Assembly (NCBI GenBank): GCA_964501335.1
Contig: CAZCTC010000025.1
Location: forward strand, 1 to 64,000
Origin: CAZCTC01 sp964501335
GTDB taxonomy: Bacteria > Chloroflexota > Anaerolineae > B4-G1 > SLSP01
Length of the DNA: 64,000 nucleotides
Direction: 5' to 3'
Shown here: positions 26,701-34,756 of the stretch, piece after piece
Layout: every line of letters begins with the position of its first letter
Position numbering within the stretch: the stretch's first letter is position 1
Program-made: the position numbers and the translations under genes
Notes under the pieces: model-generated
What the model was told of the DNA's origin: nothing
The model's database searches: none
The model's input: only the letters and a program-made list of their open reading frames with translations

Positions 26701-29697
26701 GCCGCTCAACACAACGGTCGGCGTCAGGGTCTGGGGGAGATACCCGCCCGGCATCGCGGCCGTGATCGGGGTCTCACCGGCGGCTGCAAAGACCATGTAG
26801 AAGGCATCGCCGACAGCCGGATCAGCCGTCGCGACCGTAGAATATTGCTCATCGTCGAGAGTTACCTTCGCGCCCGTCAGGAAGGTCGTGGGGAAATTAT
26901 CGTCATAGACATTTCCGATCACAAGCCCACCCGCCATCGACGTACAAACCGGCACACCCACCATGATATCGTCGATGTGCACATCGTTGCCGTAAGCGCT
27001 GATCCCCAGGAACCCGAGCCGCAGCGCCGTTTCCGTGCCGTAAGCGCTCAGATCAACGGTGTGTTTTTCCCAATGAGCTGTAGAGCTGTAGCGCGGAATG
27101 CGACTGCCCAGGTTCGTCCAGGTCGTGCCGTCGGTAGAAACCTGAACCTGAAGAGCATCATTAGAGGAGCTGTAGCCGGAATCATGGTACATCCAGAAAC
27201 TCAGCGTCTTGCTGAGAATCGTGGTCATATCATAACCGGCGCTGAACAGCCGTGAAGCACCGCCGGAATTGGCATTATACGAGTTGAAATAGGCCACATT
27301 CGGAGCGCTCTGAGGAGTGATCCCCGCAGGATTCGCAGAGGCCGCCGAGGTCGCCCACTTACTGCTCGTCGTGCTCGTGGTCACCACCACCGTCCCCCAC
27401 CCTGCGGGCAGAGCCGGGGCCGTTACCGAATCGAACTTTTCGGAGATTCCCCCCACCTGGTGATATCCGGGGGCCAGACAGCTCGTCATATCCGCAGTCA
27501 GGGTCAGATCGACCGTCTGATCTCCCACCGTGGTGAGGGCCTGATTCGCCACACTGTATCCGGCAGCCCAGGCCGTGGCGTGCAGCGTGTAGCTGACACC
27601 TTCGGCCAACGTCAGGCTGTAGTAACCGGTAGCCGGATTGGTCCAAACACTGTTGTTGGGAGCGGGAGGATTGAAGGGAATCCCGTCCACCGTGATATTG
27701 GCATAGAGAGGCCAACCACCCACAGCATCCTTGACCGTTCCGGAAACCACAAAGGTCGGCACGGCGGTCAATTGGAAGTTCTGAGTCGTCGTCGTACCGG
27801 AAACGACCGAAATGCCGGTTACTTCAACCGCGGTGTAACCATAAGCCTGGGTCGACACCGTATACTGTCCGACGGGCATCAAGAGCTGATAAAAGCCGGC
27901 AGCATCGGTCATGCTGGAGAAAGTCTGGGTAGGAGACAGCGTGGCCAGCACTTTCGCCTGGGCAATCGGAGCGCCCGTCCCCGACACCGTCACGGTACCG
28001 GTCAACGTCCCCTGCGGCCCCAGAGAACAATTGGGGAACTTGAACGAACCGATACGGGTCCGCCAGTCCCACCCACCATTGCTGTATTCCTGGGTGTACC
28101 AGAAGGTACAATCGTCCACCGGATCAGTGCCCAACATGCTGTAGTCACCCCAGCGGTTAACGCCGGACTGAGCAGCGGTTCCAGCATGGAGCGTAGCCTC
28201 CCCCTGGGACATTTCGTTGAGCGGATCCTGGGCCAGACGCCCGGCGTAGCGAATCGAAGGGTAGACCGTGGCGCTGGAAGCGCTGAAGCCGAGGGCAGTA
28301 TTTCCCATATGGTCCTGGGCAATACTGGCCATCCAGCGATTTTCCGTATCGGCCGGAGCATAGGTGCTCTGTTGATAGATCGCCCAGGCCGTGCCGCTCT
28401 TGTGCAATTCATACCAGCGCACGCCCGCGCGGGTAGCAGTGGTCGCATCGGCATCCACGGTGTGGTTAAGCACGACCGATTCCTGGCCGTTCACGACGCG
28501 GTAAGCGGCCCGGAACATCAACCGATCGCCGATCGCATCCAGTTTCTGAGTGCCCGGTTGCGTGATACAATCCCGGCTGCTGGAACAGATCGGATCGAAG
28601 TTGGCCACCGGCAGCAGTTGATTGGGCTGGCGGGACAAACCAAAGGTCGAGTTCGCCGTATTGGCCCAATCGACGTGGAACTCCCACACCCGCAGGGTAT
28701 CCTGCGCATCTCCCAGGGTAGCCGAATCGTCGACTTCGAAGAAGTAGTTCGGCGAACCGACGGGAGGCAGGGTCGAGCCGTCGAGATCCGAGGGCAACAT
28801 GCCGCCGAAATCCGCGTTAGCCGAGAAAAGATTGAAATAAACATAGTTGGCGGAGACATCGCCGGCCAACATCTTGGCGCGGTTAAACGCATAAACGCCA
28901 CCGCCGGCCCAGGTCGATCCACCCGCAAACTGGTTGTCCGTCATGTAATAACCATCAGGCCAGACACCGAACTTGGGATAGTCGTTCATGTCGGTCCCGA
29001 GGTTGAAGGCATAACGATACCAGGTGCCGGTCGGATCGCCCGACGTCGAGATGGCGATACATTGATAGTAAGGAGATGACGAAACTGCGAATTGAGAAAT
29101 CAACCAACGATTGGCCAGATGATCGAAAAGCACGATCGGGTCACCGTCGTTGTCCGATTCGCAGCGTCCGCCAAAACCGGTCCAGATCAGATTGCCATTG
29201 AGGGGCCCCAACACAGAAGTGGGAGTCGCCCCGGTCACATCCCAGGCTTGCAGCCCGTTGTTGACCCACTGCACATAGTATTTCTTTCCCGTATTGGGAT
29301 CGTAACCAATGTCGCCGTCCGTATCGGGCGGGGCTACTCCATAGGTGTTGGTAATACCATCAAAGTTGTGAATCGGGGTGGGCATGGCCAACGAAGAAAC
29401 GGTGGCCTGCAAGGCGGCATCCCCTTTTTGCTCGATAACCGCATTCTCGAATTTGGGCATTCCGCGCCGTTCCGAGATTTTCAATTCGGTTTCTACGACA
29501 GGGGCGGGAGCCTTGGATGCCAAATAGCGCAACGAAGCAGAAGTGTCGGCGCGTTCCGCCACTCCGACCTGCGGTTGGAACGGGGGCTCAGGAGCGGCAA
29601 CCACAGCTGAGGTCACATTGCCAACTCCCATCATCCCAAAAACCATCACGAAGGCCGTGATTGTGGACAGGACTCGCCACCAAGATGCTTTCTTCAT
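23737..29697 (-). CDS. Giant secreted Ig/propeller/PKD surface protein (paralogue D, largest)
   Basis: 1986 residues, the fullest architecture of the four paralogues. Signal peptide (about 1-31); N-terminal propeller-like region, about 100-560 (GYDPNTGKKYYVQW, ESDNDGDPIVLFDH); two regulatory-like domains (about 564, 652); anchor-J jelly roll, about 749-916; regulatory repeat (NVYDDNFPTTF); Ig-like fold split by a propeller at about 1059-1336 (VNVGGDNCIYELDP); regulatory-like domain (about 1402); second anchor-J, about 1572-1736, with WCKTTYDNCDL; BACON-like Ig; PKD domains at about 1802 and 1886 (YTWNFGDGSA, YAWNFGDPA); tail VFMPVIGKNF. ATG follows AGGAGG. No catalytic motif recognised. N-terminal part closest to paralogue A, C-terminal part to paralogue C. 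Confidence 0.87.
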   Translation of the reverse strand: MKKASWWRVLSTITAFVMVFGMMGVGNVTSAVVAAPEPPFQPQVGVAERADTSASLRYLASKAPAPVVETELKISERRGMPKFENAVIEQKGDAALQATVSSLAMPTPIHNFDGITNTYGVAPPDTDGDIGYDPNTGKKYYVQWVNNGLQAWDVTGATPTSVLGPLNGNLIWTGFGGRCESDNDGDPIVLFDHLANRWLISQFAVSSSPYYQCIAISTSGDPTGTWYRYAFNLGTDMNDYPKFGVWPDGYYMTDNQFAGGSTWAGGGVYAFNRAKMLAGDVSANYVYFNLFSANADFGGMLPSDLDGSTLPPVGSPNYFFEVDDSATLGDAQDTLRVWEFHVDWANTANSTFGLSRQPNQLLPVANFDPICSSSRDCITQPGTQKLDAIGDRLMFRAAYRVVNGQESVVLNHTVDADATTATRAGVRWYELHKSGTAWAIYQQSTYAPADTENRWMASIAQDHMGNTALGFSASSATVYPSIRYAGRLAQDPLNEMSQGEATLHAGTAAQSGVNRWGDYSMLGTDPVDDCTFWYTQEYSNGGWDWRTRIGSFKFPNCSLGPQGTLTGTVTVSGTGAPIAQAKVLATLSPTQTFSSMTDAAGFYQLLMPVGQYTVSTQAYGYTAVEVTGISVVSGTTTTQNFQLTAVPTFVVSGTVKDAVGGWPLYANITVDGIPFNPPAPNNSVWTNPATGYYSLTLAEGVSYTLHATAWAAGYSVANQALTTVGDQTVDLTLTADMTSCLAPGYHQVGGISEKFDSVTAPALPAGWGTVVVTTSTTSSKWATSAASANPAGITPQSAPNVAYFNSYNANSGGASRLFSAGYDMTTILSKTLSFWMYHDSGYSSSNDALQVQVSTDGTTWTNLGSRIPRYSSTAHWEKHTVDLSAYGTETALRLGFLGISAYGNDVHIDDIMVGVPVCTSMAGGLVIGNVYDDNFPTTFLTGAKVTLDDEQYSTVATADPAVGDAFYMVFAAAGETPITAAMPGGYLPQTLTPTVVLSGVVTQNFSLKAGLLDADPDAFAATLVSGETATATMVLGNNGGAPLVYELAEVYAAPKTLAPTGLFQHRGRHLGPKNLNLRTLEGVVYYLTMPTGVPALNAGTVVMTWTLPISSPWGVGYNTEENNLWVSSLGSGTPVGDNKNHQFLPDGTKTGATIDTKSWQGTFAADMTYNPFTNKLWQVNVGGDNCIYELDPVTRAATGKKICPAFDSSQRGLAFDPVSNTFFAGSWNNSVIYRFNTAGDIIEEVNVGLPIAGLAYNPTTNHLFVAANSAAASSYDMYVLDAAKNYALLGGFNVDGVADYGQTGLEIDCAGRLWLVDPKAKAMKVFESGETNICAWSDIPWLSEAPNAGTLAAGAAVTPVLTFDATGMQPGVYSAMLMGLNDTPYSVSQFPVTLTVTAPDSWGTVSGQVSTAGYCDVNPAVLSSTQVLLENSAGATVTVNTDAQGRYSYWFDAATAPLTVSFNLAGYVSKVITNVALTSQTTTTVDIQVRKLDPCVRTTALPFDASLAYGASATRVITVTNAGAADAAVTFVEIARAATAPVQLLAKAGAHPIDAREAPAQVGRMAPVYQPSEVIFNEGFEGGVLPPTDWSVQVMNEDFTWGLITSNPHGGVYALDVEYDENLLDQDEWLLSPEMVLSGGTLSFWSLGSVYWCKTTYDNCDLNVWLVRGAPGGGDDILVGKGDDAWAVNFTYAQSTFNLASALAGVNGPVRIGFQYIGNDGAEVALDDIVLDGTVINDLPWLTVTPTQTTVLADGSAVVTVTVTALPELSANVIHNAALRIKSNDPLSRTIDVPISLAIMAPPSVTFETPAVAPLENTNTVFTATVNGTKPITYTWNFGDGSANVETAALTVTHIYTKAGMYTASVTATNALGTDFYSKTVAIEGKPYPAFAFPGGTLRGGMPVTFTNSTYAYPAVTSYAWNFGDPASGANNTSTLAEPAHTFYYSGTYTVTLTATNARGSSILTQTVVISGSVYRVFMPVIGKNF

Positions 29698-30070
29698 AGT
29701 TCCTCCTAAAACCTTCTCCTGAAATCAAAAAAAACCGGTTTTTCGCTTGACCATCTTCCTGGTCTGGATCTACCAATCAAACGACAACCACCCCCTTTCA
29801 GTACAAATACTTCAAATTGATGCAAACTCACAACTCCACCACATCAAAATGAACGAGATAACAAGCCACCAGGCCTGAAATCACCCATTCAATCAGGGAC
29901 AGGGCTGATTTTTATTTTAGAAAGAGATTAACACCGGCAATTTCCAAAAAACCGGGGAATACAGAGAGGACAATAAAAAACAATATAGGTTTTAGCCTGA
30001 ACTTAACGTTTACTTTTCTATACTGAGTAACGAATTACCGTTAAAATCAGGATATTTAGTAGTTTTCAAC

Positions 30071-30097
30071 ATTATAGTCCATCTGTGGAGAAGTCAA
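30071..30097 (-). promoter_or_regulatory. Probable promoter of giant gene D
   Basis: Minus strand TTGACT (30092-30097) and TATAAT (30071-30076) with a slightly short 15-base spacer. Confidence 0.5.
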
Positions 30098-30139
30098 GCC
30101 CCCTGCTCTATGTGGGGTAACGCAATAAGTATCAATAAA

Positions 30140-30200
30140 ATAATCTCTCCCCCCATCCAACACGGCACGTTCTACTAGAAAAGTATCTATTGCAGGGATA
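30140..30200 (+). repeat. Degenerate tail of the hairpin repeat
   Basis: CTCTCCCCCCATCC, CACGGCACG and ATTGCAGGGATA follow the order of the conserved tail, but head and hairpin are absent. Confidence 0.5.
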
Positions 30201-30310
30201 TTCATCCGAAAATAAATTGGTAAATTATTGGCCATTATTGGAAAATTGTAATTTTTATCCTCTGAAAGTCAAACGACAGGAAAAGTGAGAATAAAAAACG
30301 ACTGCTGAAT

Positions 30311-30345
30311 CAAAAATCGCCTGACTTTCAGCCAGGCGATTTTTG
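30311..30345. terminator. Bidirectional intrinsic terminator after the permease gene
   Basis: Arms CAAAAATCGCCTG / CAGGCGATTTTTG with a 9-base loop, placed just past the stop of the minus-strand permease gene; A and T runs serve both strands. Confidence 0.8.
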
Positions 30346-30377
30346 AAGTAACAAGGCAATCAGAACGACATAAAAAT

Positions 30378-31025
30378 CTATCTTGCTTCCACCATTTGAG
30401 GAATACGAGTTTTCGTCTCAATCCAGTCCAATCCCCGATTTGTAAGGAAAGTCAACGCAAAATAGATCAAAGCCGCAATCGAAAAATAAAGGAGATAAGC
30501 CGAATGATTGCTGGTCGCCAACAACTGCGACTGAGACATCAACTCTTGCAATCCCACCGCATAAACCAGGGAAGAATCTTTGACCACCACCGCCGCCTCA
30601 TTCGACCAGGCAGCAATGGAATTACGCAAAGCTTGCGGCAAAACTACATACCACAACCCCTGCAATCGCGACATACCGAGAGCCCGCGCCGCCATCATCT
30701 GGCCAGGATGGACGCCGGACAACGCCCCCCGAAAAATTTCGGCCTGATAAGCACTGCTGCAAACCCCCAAGGCCACACAGCCCGCCAGAAAACCGTTCAA
30801 ATTGATCACCCGAGCCAACCCATAATAGATCAAAAAAAGGACCACCAATGAAGGGAAACCCCGCAAGACGACTCCATAGGCAGCGGCCAACCACTGGAAA
30901 CCGCGAGGGCCATACACCCGCACCATGGCCAAGGGCAAACCAATCAAAAATCCGACCAACAAAGAGATCAAGGTTACCGCAATCGTAATTCCGGTCCCTT
31001 TCAACAAAATCCCCAAAATAACCAT
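30378..31025 (-). CDS. Polar amino-acid ABC transporter permease (HisM/GlnP type)
   Basis: 215-residue inner-membrane permease with about five hydrophobic segments. The start region, RVYGPRGFQWLAAAY and LRGFPSLVVLFLIYYGL, is typical of the His/Glu/Gln family. The EAA coupling loop reads AARALGMSRLQGLWYVVLPQ, which contacts the ATPase. The downstream gene of a two-gene unit behind a solute-binding lipoprotein, it is followed by a terminator. No ATP-binding subunit is encoded here, so the ATPase must come from elsewhere. ATG preceded by GGAGG. Confidence 0.92.
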   Translation of the reverse strand: MVILGILLKGTGITIAVTLISLLVGFLIGLPLAMVRVYGPRGFQWLAAAYGVVLRGFPSLVVLFLIYYGLARVINLNGFLAGCVALGVCSSAYQAEIFRGALSGVHPGQMMAARALGMSRLQGLWYVVLPQALRNSIAAWSNEAAVVVKDSSLVYAVGLQELMSQSQLLATSNHSAYLLYFSIAALIYFALTFLTNRGLDWIETKTRIPQMVEAR

Positions 31026-31051
31026 GGTTCCTCCCCTCCAACTGCTTTCAA

Positions 31052-31083
31052 TTTTGGCGCGCCTGATTAAAGGCGCGCCAAAA
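31052..31083. terminator. Hairpin between binding protein and permease genes
   Basis: Arms TTTTGGCGCGCCT / AGGCGCGCCAAAA around GATTAA. As an intercistronic hairpin it could lower permease transcription relative to the binding protein or stabilise the upstream mRNA. Nearby TTTTGCAGGTCATAAAAAA resembles the repeat-family tail. Confidence 0.55.
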
Positions 31084-31153
31084 CTTCACAAAAAATTCCC
31101 CTAACATTTTGCAGGTCATAAAAAAGCCCGGCGAATGTGGGATGCTGAAAAAA

Positions 31154-31909
31154 CTACGGGGCAGGCTCGGTCAGATACTTCTCCGCCAGCTGATCCAGCA
31201 CCCCTTCGGCCTGCAACGCTTTGATGGCTTCGTTGAATTTGTTCACCAGCTCCGTATTGCCCTTGGCCACCGCGATCGAATAGCTTTCACCGGCAAATTC
31301 GGTCTTCAAAGCCAGTTTAATACCGCCGGCATTGATATAGGAAATCGCCGCATAGTAATCCATCGCCAGCACATCGATCCGGCCGCTCTTCAGATCCAGC
31401 ACCCCCTGATCCGCTTTCTCATAGCGTGAAATCTGGGCATCCGGGAAATTCTCGGTCAGCCAGGCCTCCTGCGTCGTTCCCGACTGCACGCCGATGCGCA
31501 GAGGAGCCAGATCGTCATTGGAAGCTACCGTAATCGTGGATTCTTCGGCTACCAAAACGGCATCCGACCCGATAAAATAGGGTTCAGTGAAATCCACCTG
31601 CTTTCGACGTTCATCATTCGCACTCATCGCCGAAATGATGGCATTGATCTTGCCCGACTGCAAAGCGGGAATCAAACCATCGAAACTGATATTCTGGAAT
31701 TCAACTTCCATCCCCATCTTCTTGCCGACTTCGCGCATTAAATCCATATCATAGCCCACAAAGTTAGTGCCCTCCATAGACTCAAAGGGAGGATAATCAG
31801 CCGAAGTGCCCACAATGAGTTTGGTGGTTTGAGGAGTGGATTGACAACCTGAAACGACCAGGCTCAAAATCAAAACCAACATCACCGGAATTAAAGTCCA
31901 ACGCCGCAT
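31154..31909 (-). CDS. Amino-acid ABC transporter substrate-binding lipoprotein
   Basis: 251 residues, SBP_bac_3 family. A lipoprotein signal ends in the lipobox LVVSGC (Cys about residue 22), so the mature protein is tethered outside the membrane. Family hallmarks are TSADYPPFESMEG, FVGYDMDLMREVGKKMG, FDGLIPALQSGKINAIIS and RIGVQSGTTQEAWL. Transcribed first, then the permease, so it should be made in excess. Preceded by AGGAGG and a strong promoter. The ligand is probably a polar amino acid; the exact one cannot be told. Confidence 0.93.
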   Translation of the reverse strand: MRRWTLIPVMLVLILSLVVSGCQSTPQTTKLIVGTSADYPPFESMEGTNFVGYDMDLMREVGKKMGMEVEFQNISFDGLIPALQSGKINAIISAMSANDERRKQVDFTEPYFIGSDAVLVAEESTITVASNDDLAPLRIGVQSGTTQEAWLTENFPDAQISRYEKADQGVLDLKSGRIDVLAMDYYAAISYINAGGIKLALKTEFAGESYSIAVAKGNTELVNKFNEAIKALQAEGVLDQLAEKYLTEPAP

Positions 31910-31955
31910 TACATTTCCTCCTGCTTCAAAATGGGTTCATACCCGATATTGCTTC

Positions 31956-31983
31956 ATTATAGAAAAAACGAAGCAGGAGTCAA
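31956..31983 (-). promoter_or_regulatory. Promoter of the amino-acid importer genes
   Basis: Minus strand TTGACT (31978-31983), 16-base spacer, TATAAT (31956-31961); leader of about 40 bases. Confidence 0.65.
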
Positions 31984-32036
31984 ACCTCCCTTGCCCCCAG
32001 GAAACCCCGCCGGACAATCCATTTTCATTGCCCTCA

Positions 32037-32065
32037 GTGGCAGTTGTCGGTTCCTGTTGTATACT
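32037..32065 (+). promoter_or_regulatory. Possible promoter of the orphan regulator
   Basis: GTGGCA, 17-base spacer, TATACT (32060-32065). It lies downstream of the first start of the longest frame and supports the internal TTG start. Confidence 0.4.
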
Positions 32066-32098
32066 GTCTGTGTCTGCCGATCCCATCAGGATAAGCCC

Positions 32099-32761
32099 TT
32101 GAAACAGCCCACAATTCTGTTAATTGCGCGCTATCGTTCCGGGGAACCCGCCTTCCTCTCCTCTCTAAGCGGACACTATCCACTTGTGTTGGCCGCCACC
32201 CGCAAAGAAGCCACTGAAGCCCTGACCCAACAAGAATTCCAGCTGATCCTGGCCGATGTCCCCACCCTCCGCTTTGACCTGAAACGCTTCTGGACCGAAC
32301 TCCCGGAAACCGGACGCCCCCGGCTCTGTCTCCTGCTCGGCCCGGAAAGCTTCCGGGAGCTGCCGCGGGCCAACGCCACGCTCCATCACCCCATTTCCCC
32401 ACGCCAGCTGCTCCATCGCCTGGCCCGCCTTCTCCCCAGCCCGGTTTCCACATCCATCCCCCCCTCCACCCTCTATCTGGATGGCGAAAACCGTTTCCTG
32501 ATCTGGAAAGACGCCCAAACCCCCGTCACCCCCAAACAGGCCAGCCTGGTCCAGGCCTTCCTGAACGCCCCCGGCGAAACCCTCTCCCGCGCCCGTCTGA
32601 TGCAAGAAGTATGGGGCACCGATTACCTGGGCGATACCCGTACCCTGGATGTCCATATTCATTGGCTGCGCGAAATCCTGCTCACCCTCAATGCCCCCTT
32701 TCGTCTCGAAACCCGCCGCGGCCAGGGCTATTGCCTCCTGCCTTTAACCGAAGAAAAATAA
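32099..32761 (+). CDS. Atypical OmpR/PhoB-type response regulator (orphan)
   Basis: About 220 residues from TTG 32099, which has AGGAT upstream and follows the promoter; the open frame extends upstream but looks untranslated. The N-terminal half has a receiver-like pattern (TILLIARYR at beta-1, LILADVP at beta-3 with the usual Asp), but the acidic pair that binds Mg2+ after beta-1 is missing, so phosphorylation is doubtful. The C-terminal half is a winged helix: TPKQASLVQAFLNAPGE, LMQEVWGTDY, TLDVHIHWLRE, RGQGYCL. No sensor kinase adjoins it. It probably binds DNA; targets unknown. Confidence 0.75.
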   Translation: MKQPTILLIARYRSGEPAFLSSLSGHYPLVLAATRKEATEALTQQEFQLILADVPTLRFDLKRFWTELPETGRPRLCLLLGPESFRELPRANATLHHPISPRQLLHRLARLLPSPVSTSIPPSTLYLDGENRFLIWKDAQTPVTPKQASLVQAFLNAPGETLSRARLMQEVWGTDYLGDTRTLDVHIHWLREILLTLNAPFRLETRRGQGYCLLPLTEEK

Positions 32762-32762
32762 C

Positions 32763-32904
32763 CGCCCGGTGTAGTTCCCCCCGAAAGACAAGGAAAAAAA
32801 CCATATTTTCGCGCTGTCAGCGCGAAAATATAAACAAAAAAACTCTCCCCCCATCCCGCGCGTCGCTTCTCACGGAGAAAATGCCCCTTGCGGGACGCAA
32901 AAAT
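32763..32904 (+). repeat. Intergenic hairpin repeat (CGCGCTG stem), tandem copy 1
   Basis: Hairpin at 32803-32831, arms ATATTTTCGCGCTG / CAGCGCGAAAATAT with a one-base loop. The tail holds a second small hairpin TTCTC-ACG-GAGAA between GCGTC and GACGC, which can pair. Confidence 0.9.
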
Positions 32905-32908
32905 TGTT

Positions 32909-33059
32909 CGACCTGGGCGGTTACCCCGAAAGACTAGGGAAAGAAAAACCCATATTTTCGGCGGCTTTCTGAAGCCGCCGAAAATATAAACAAAAAAACT
33001 CTCTCCCCCCATCGAGCGCGTCGCTTCTCACAGAGAAAATGCCCCTTGCGGGACGCTAC
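32909..33059 (+). repeat. Intergenic hairpin repeat (GGCGGC stem), tandem copy 2
   Basis: Starts about 146 bases after copy 1, with an almost identical tail (GCGTCGCTTCTCAC-GAGAAAATGCCCC continuing to TTGCGGGACGC). The stem is of another class: arms ATATTTTCGGCGGC / GCCGCCGAAAATAT, loop TTTCTGAA (32952-32987). Confidence 0.9.
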
Positions 33060-33095
33060 AAAGCCGGGGCCATATAAGCCTACAGTCTACTTCTC

Positions 33096-33123
33096 TTGCA
33101 GCTACATTGTTTTATGGTAGAAT
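33096..33123 (+). promoter_or_regulatory. rpsB operon promoter
   Basis: TTGCAG (33096-33101), 16-base spacer, TAGAAT (33118-33123). It lies between the tandem repeats and the rpsB leader. Confidence 0.6.
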
Positions 33124-33149
33124 AACCTCTTGCTGGTAGAGAACACACA

Positions 33150-33196
33150 CGCCCGGACTGCTCAGGAGGGTGCCGGAATACTCCGGTCCCTGGGCG
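33150..33196 (+). promoter_or_regulatory. Structured rpsB leader, possible S2 autoregulatory site
   Basis: The leader of about 118 bases folds into a clear hairpin, AGGG-CCGGA-ATAC-TCCGG-CCCT (33167-33191), enclosed by CGCCC/GGGCG (33150-33196). Bacterial rpsB leaders often bind S2 for feedback. I did not match this to a specific described motif, so the regulatory role is inference. Confidence 0.45.
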
Positions 33197-33247
33197 GGAT
33201 GATGGCCGTGGAGGTCTCAAAAAACCCATTGAGGAGGATCCCTTTTT

Positions 33248-34104
<857 letters not shown>

Positions 34105-34108
<4 letters not shown>

Positions 34109-34710
34109 ACATCACGTCCGAAATGGTAAAAGAACTGCGTCAGGCCACCGCCGCCGGAATTCTGGATTGCCGCAAGGCCCTGGAAAGTGCTGACGGCGAC
34201 TTCAACAAAGCGGTCGATTATCTCCGCGAAAAAGGCCTCGCGGCCGCCGCAAAGCGGATGTCCCGCGAAGCCAAAGATGGCCTAGTCGAAGTCTACAGTC
34301 ATGGTGAAGGCCGCATCGGCGTCATGGTCGAAATCAACTGCGAAACCGATTTCGTGGCCCGCACCGAGGAATTCAAAACCATGGTGCACGACATCGCCAT
34401 GCACATCGCCGCCTTCGCGCCCAAATACATCCGCCGCGAAGACATCCCGGCCGCCGTGCTCGAACACGAGCGCGAACTCTACACGGCCCAAACCCGTGAA
34501 GAGGGCAAGCCCGAAAATATCATCGAGAAAATCGTCGAAGGCCGCATCGAGAAATTCATGAAGGAATCCAGCCTGATGGAACAGCCCTTCCTGCGGGATG
34601 ATTCCATCACCGTGGGAGATGTCCTGTCGGCCGCCATCTCCAAAACTGGCGAAAACATGATCCTGCGCCGCTTCGCGCGGTTTGAACGTGGGGAGAGTCT
34701 GGAGGGGTAA
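34105..34710 (+). CDS. tsf: Elongation factor Ts
   Basis: 201 residues, the guanine-nucleotide exchange factor for EF-Tu. The N-terminal UBA-like domain has VKELRQATAAGILDCRKALE; the exchange motif region is IGVMVEINCETDFVART, followed by one dimerisation-like subdomain. The length fits the short bacterial form. It starts within the rpsB stop. The stop codon lies in the loop of an intrinsic terminator, so translation to the end should disrupt or delay that hairpin. Confidence 0.97.
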
Positions 34711-34728
34711 CCCTCCAGACCTTTTTTT
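34697..34728 (+). terminator. Intrinsic terminator/attenuator overlapping the tsf stop
   Basis: Perfect 10-base arms GTCTGGAGGG / CCCTCCAGAC, four-base loop, then CTTTTTTTCT. The loop contains the tsf TAA. pyrH follows only about 30 bases later on the same strand, so read-through must be partial or another promoter is used. Confidence 0.85.
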
Positions 34729-34756
34729 CTTCTTTTAAACCCTGGTGGAGTACAGC

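Larger units (their letters stand above)
29698..30377. other. A+T-rich leader and intergenic region of giant gene D
   Basis: About 680 bases with no credible gene. It has a minus-strand promoter at 30071-30097, giving a leader of about 370 bases; the block AAAAAACCGGGGAATAC at about 29947-29962, also found upstream of gene B; a degenerate tail of the hairpin repeat at 30140-30200; and a terminator hairpin at 30311-30345. It is richer in A+T than the coding neighbours. Confidence 0.6.

Noticed and set aside
23875..29079. Plus-strand frames of 613, 326 and 539 codons opposite giant gene D
   Set aside because: Antisense shadows of a GC-rich gene; no start signals or motifs.
34745..34756. GTG start for pyrH four codons upstream
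   Set aside because: The ribosome-binding site overlaps this start; ATG 34757 has correct spacing.
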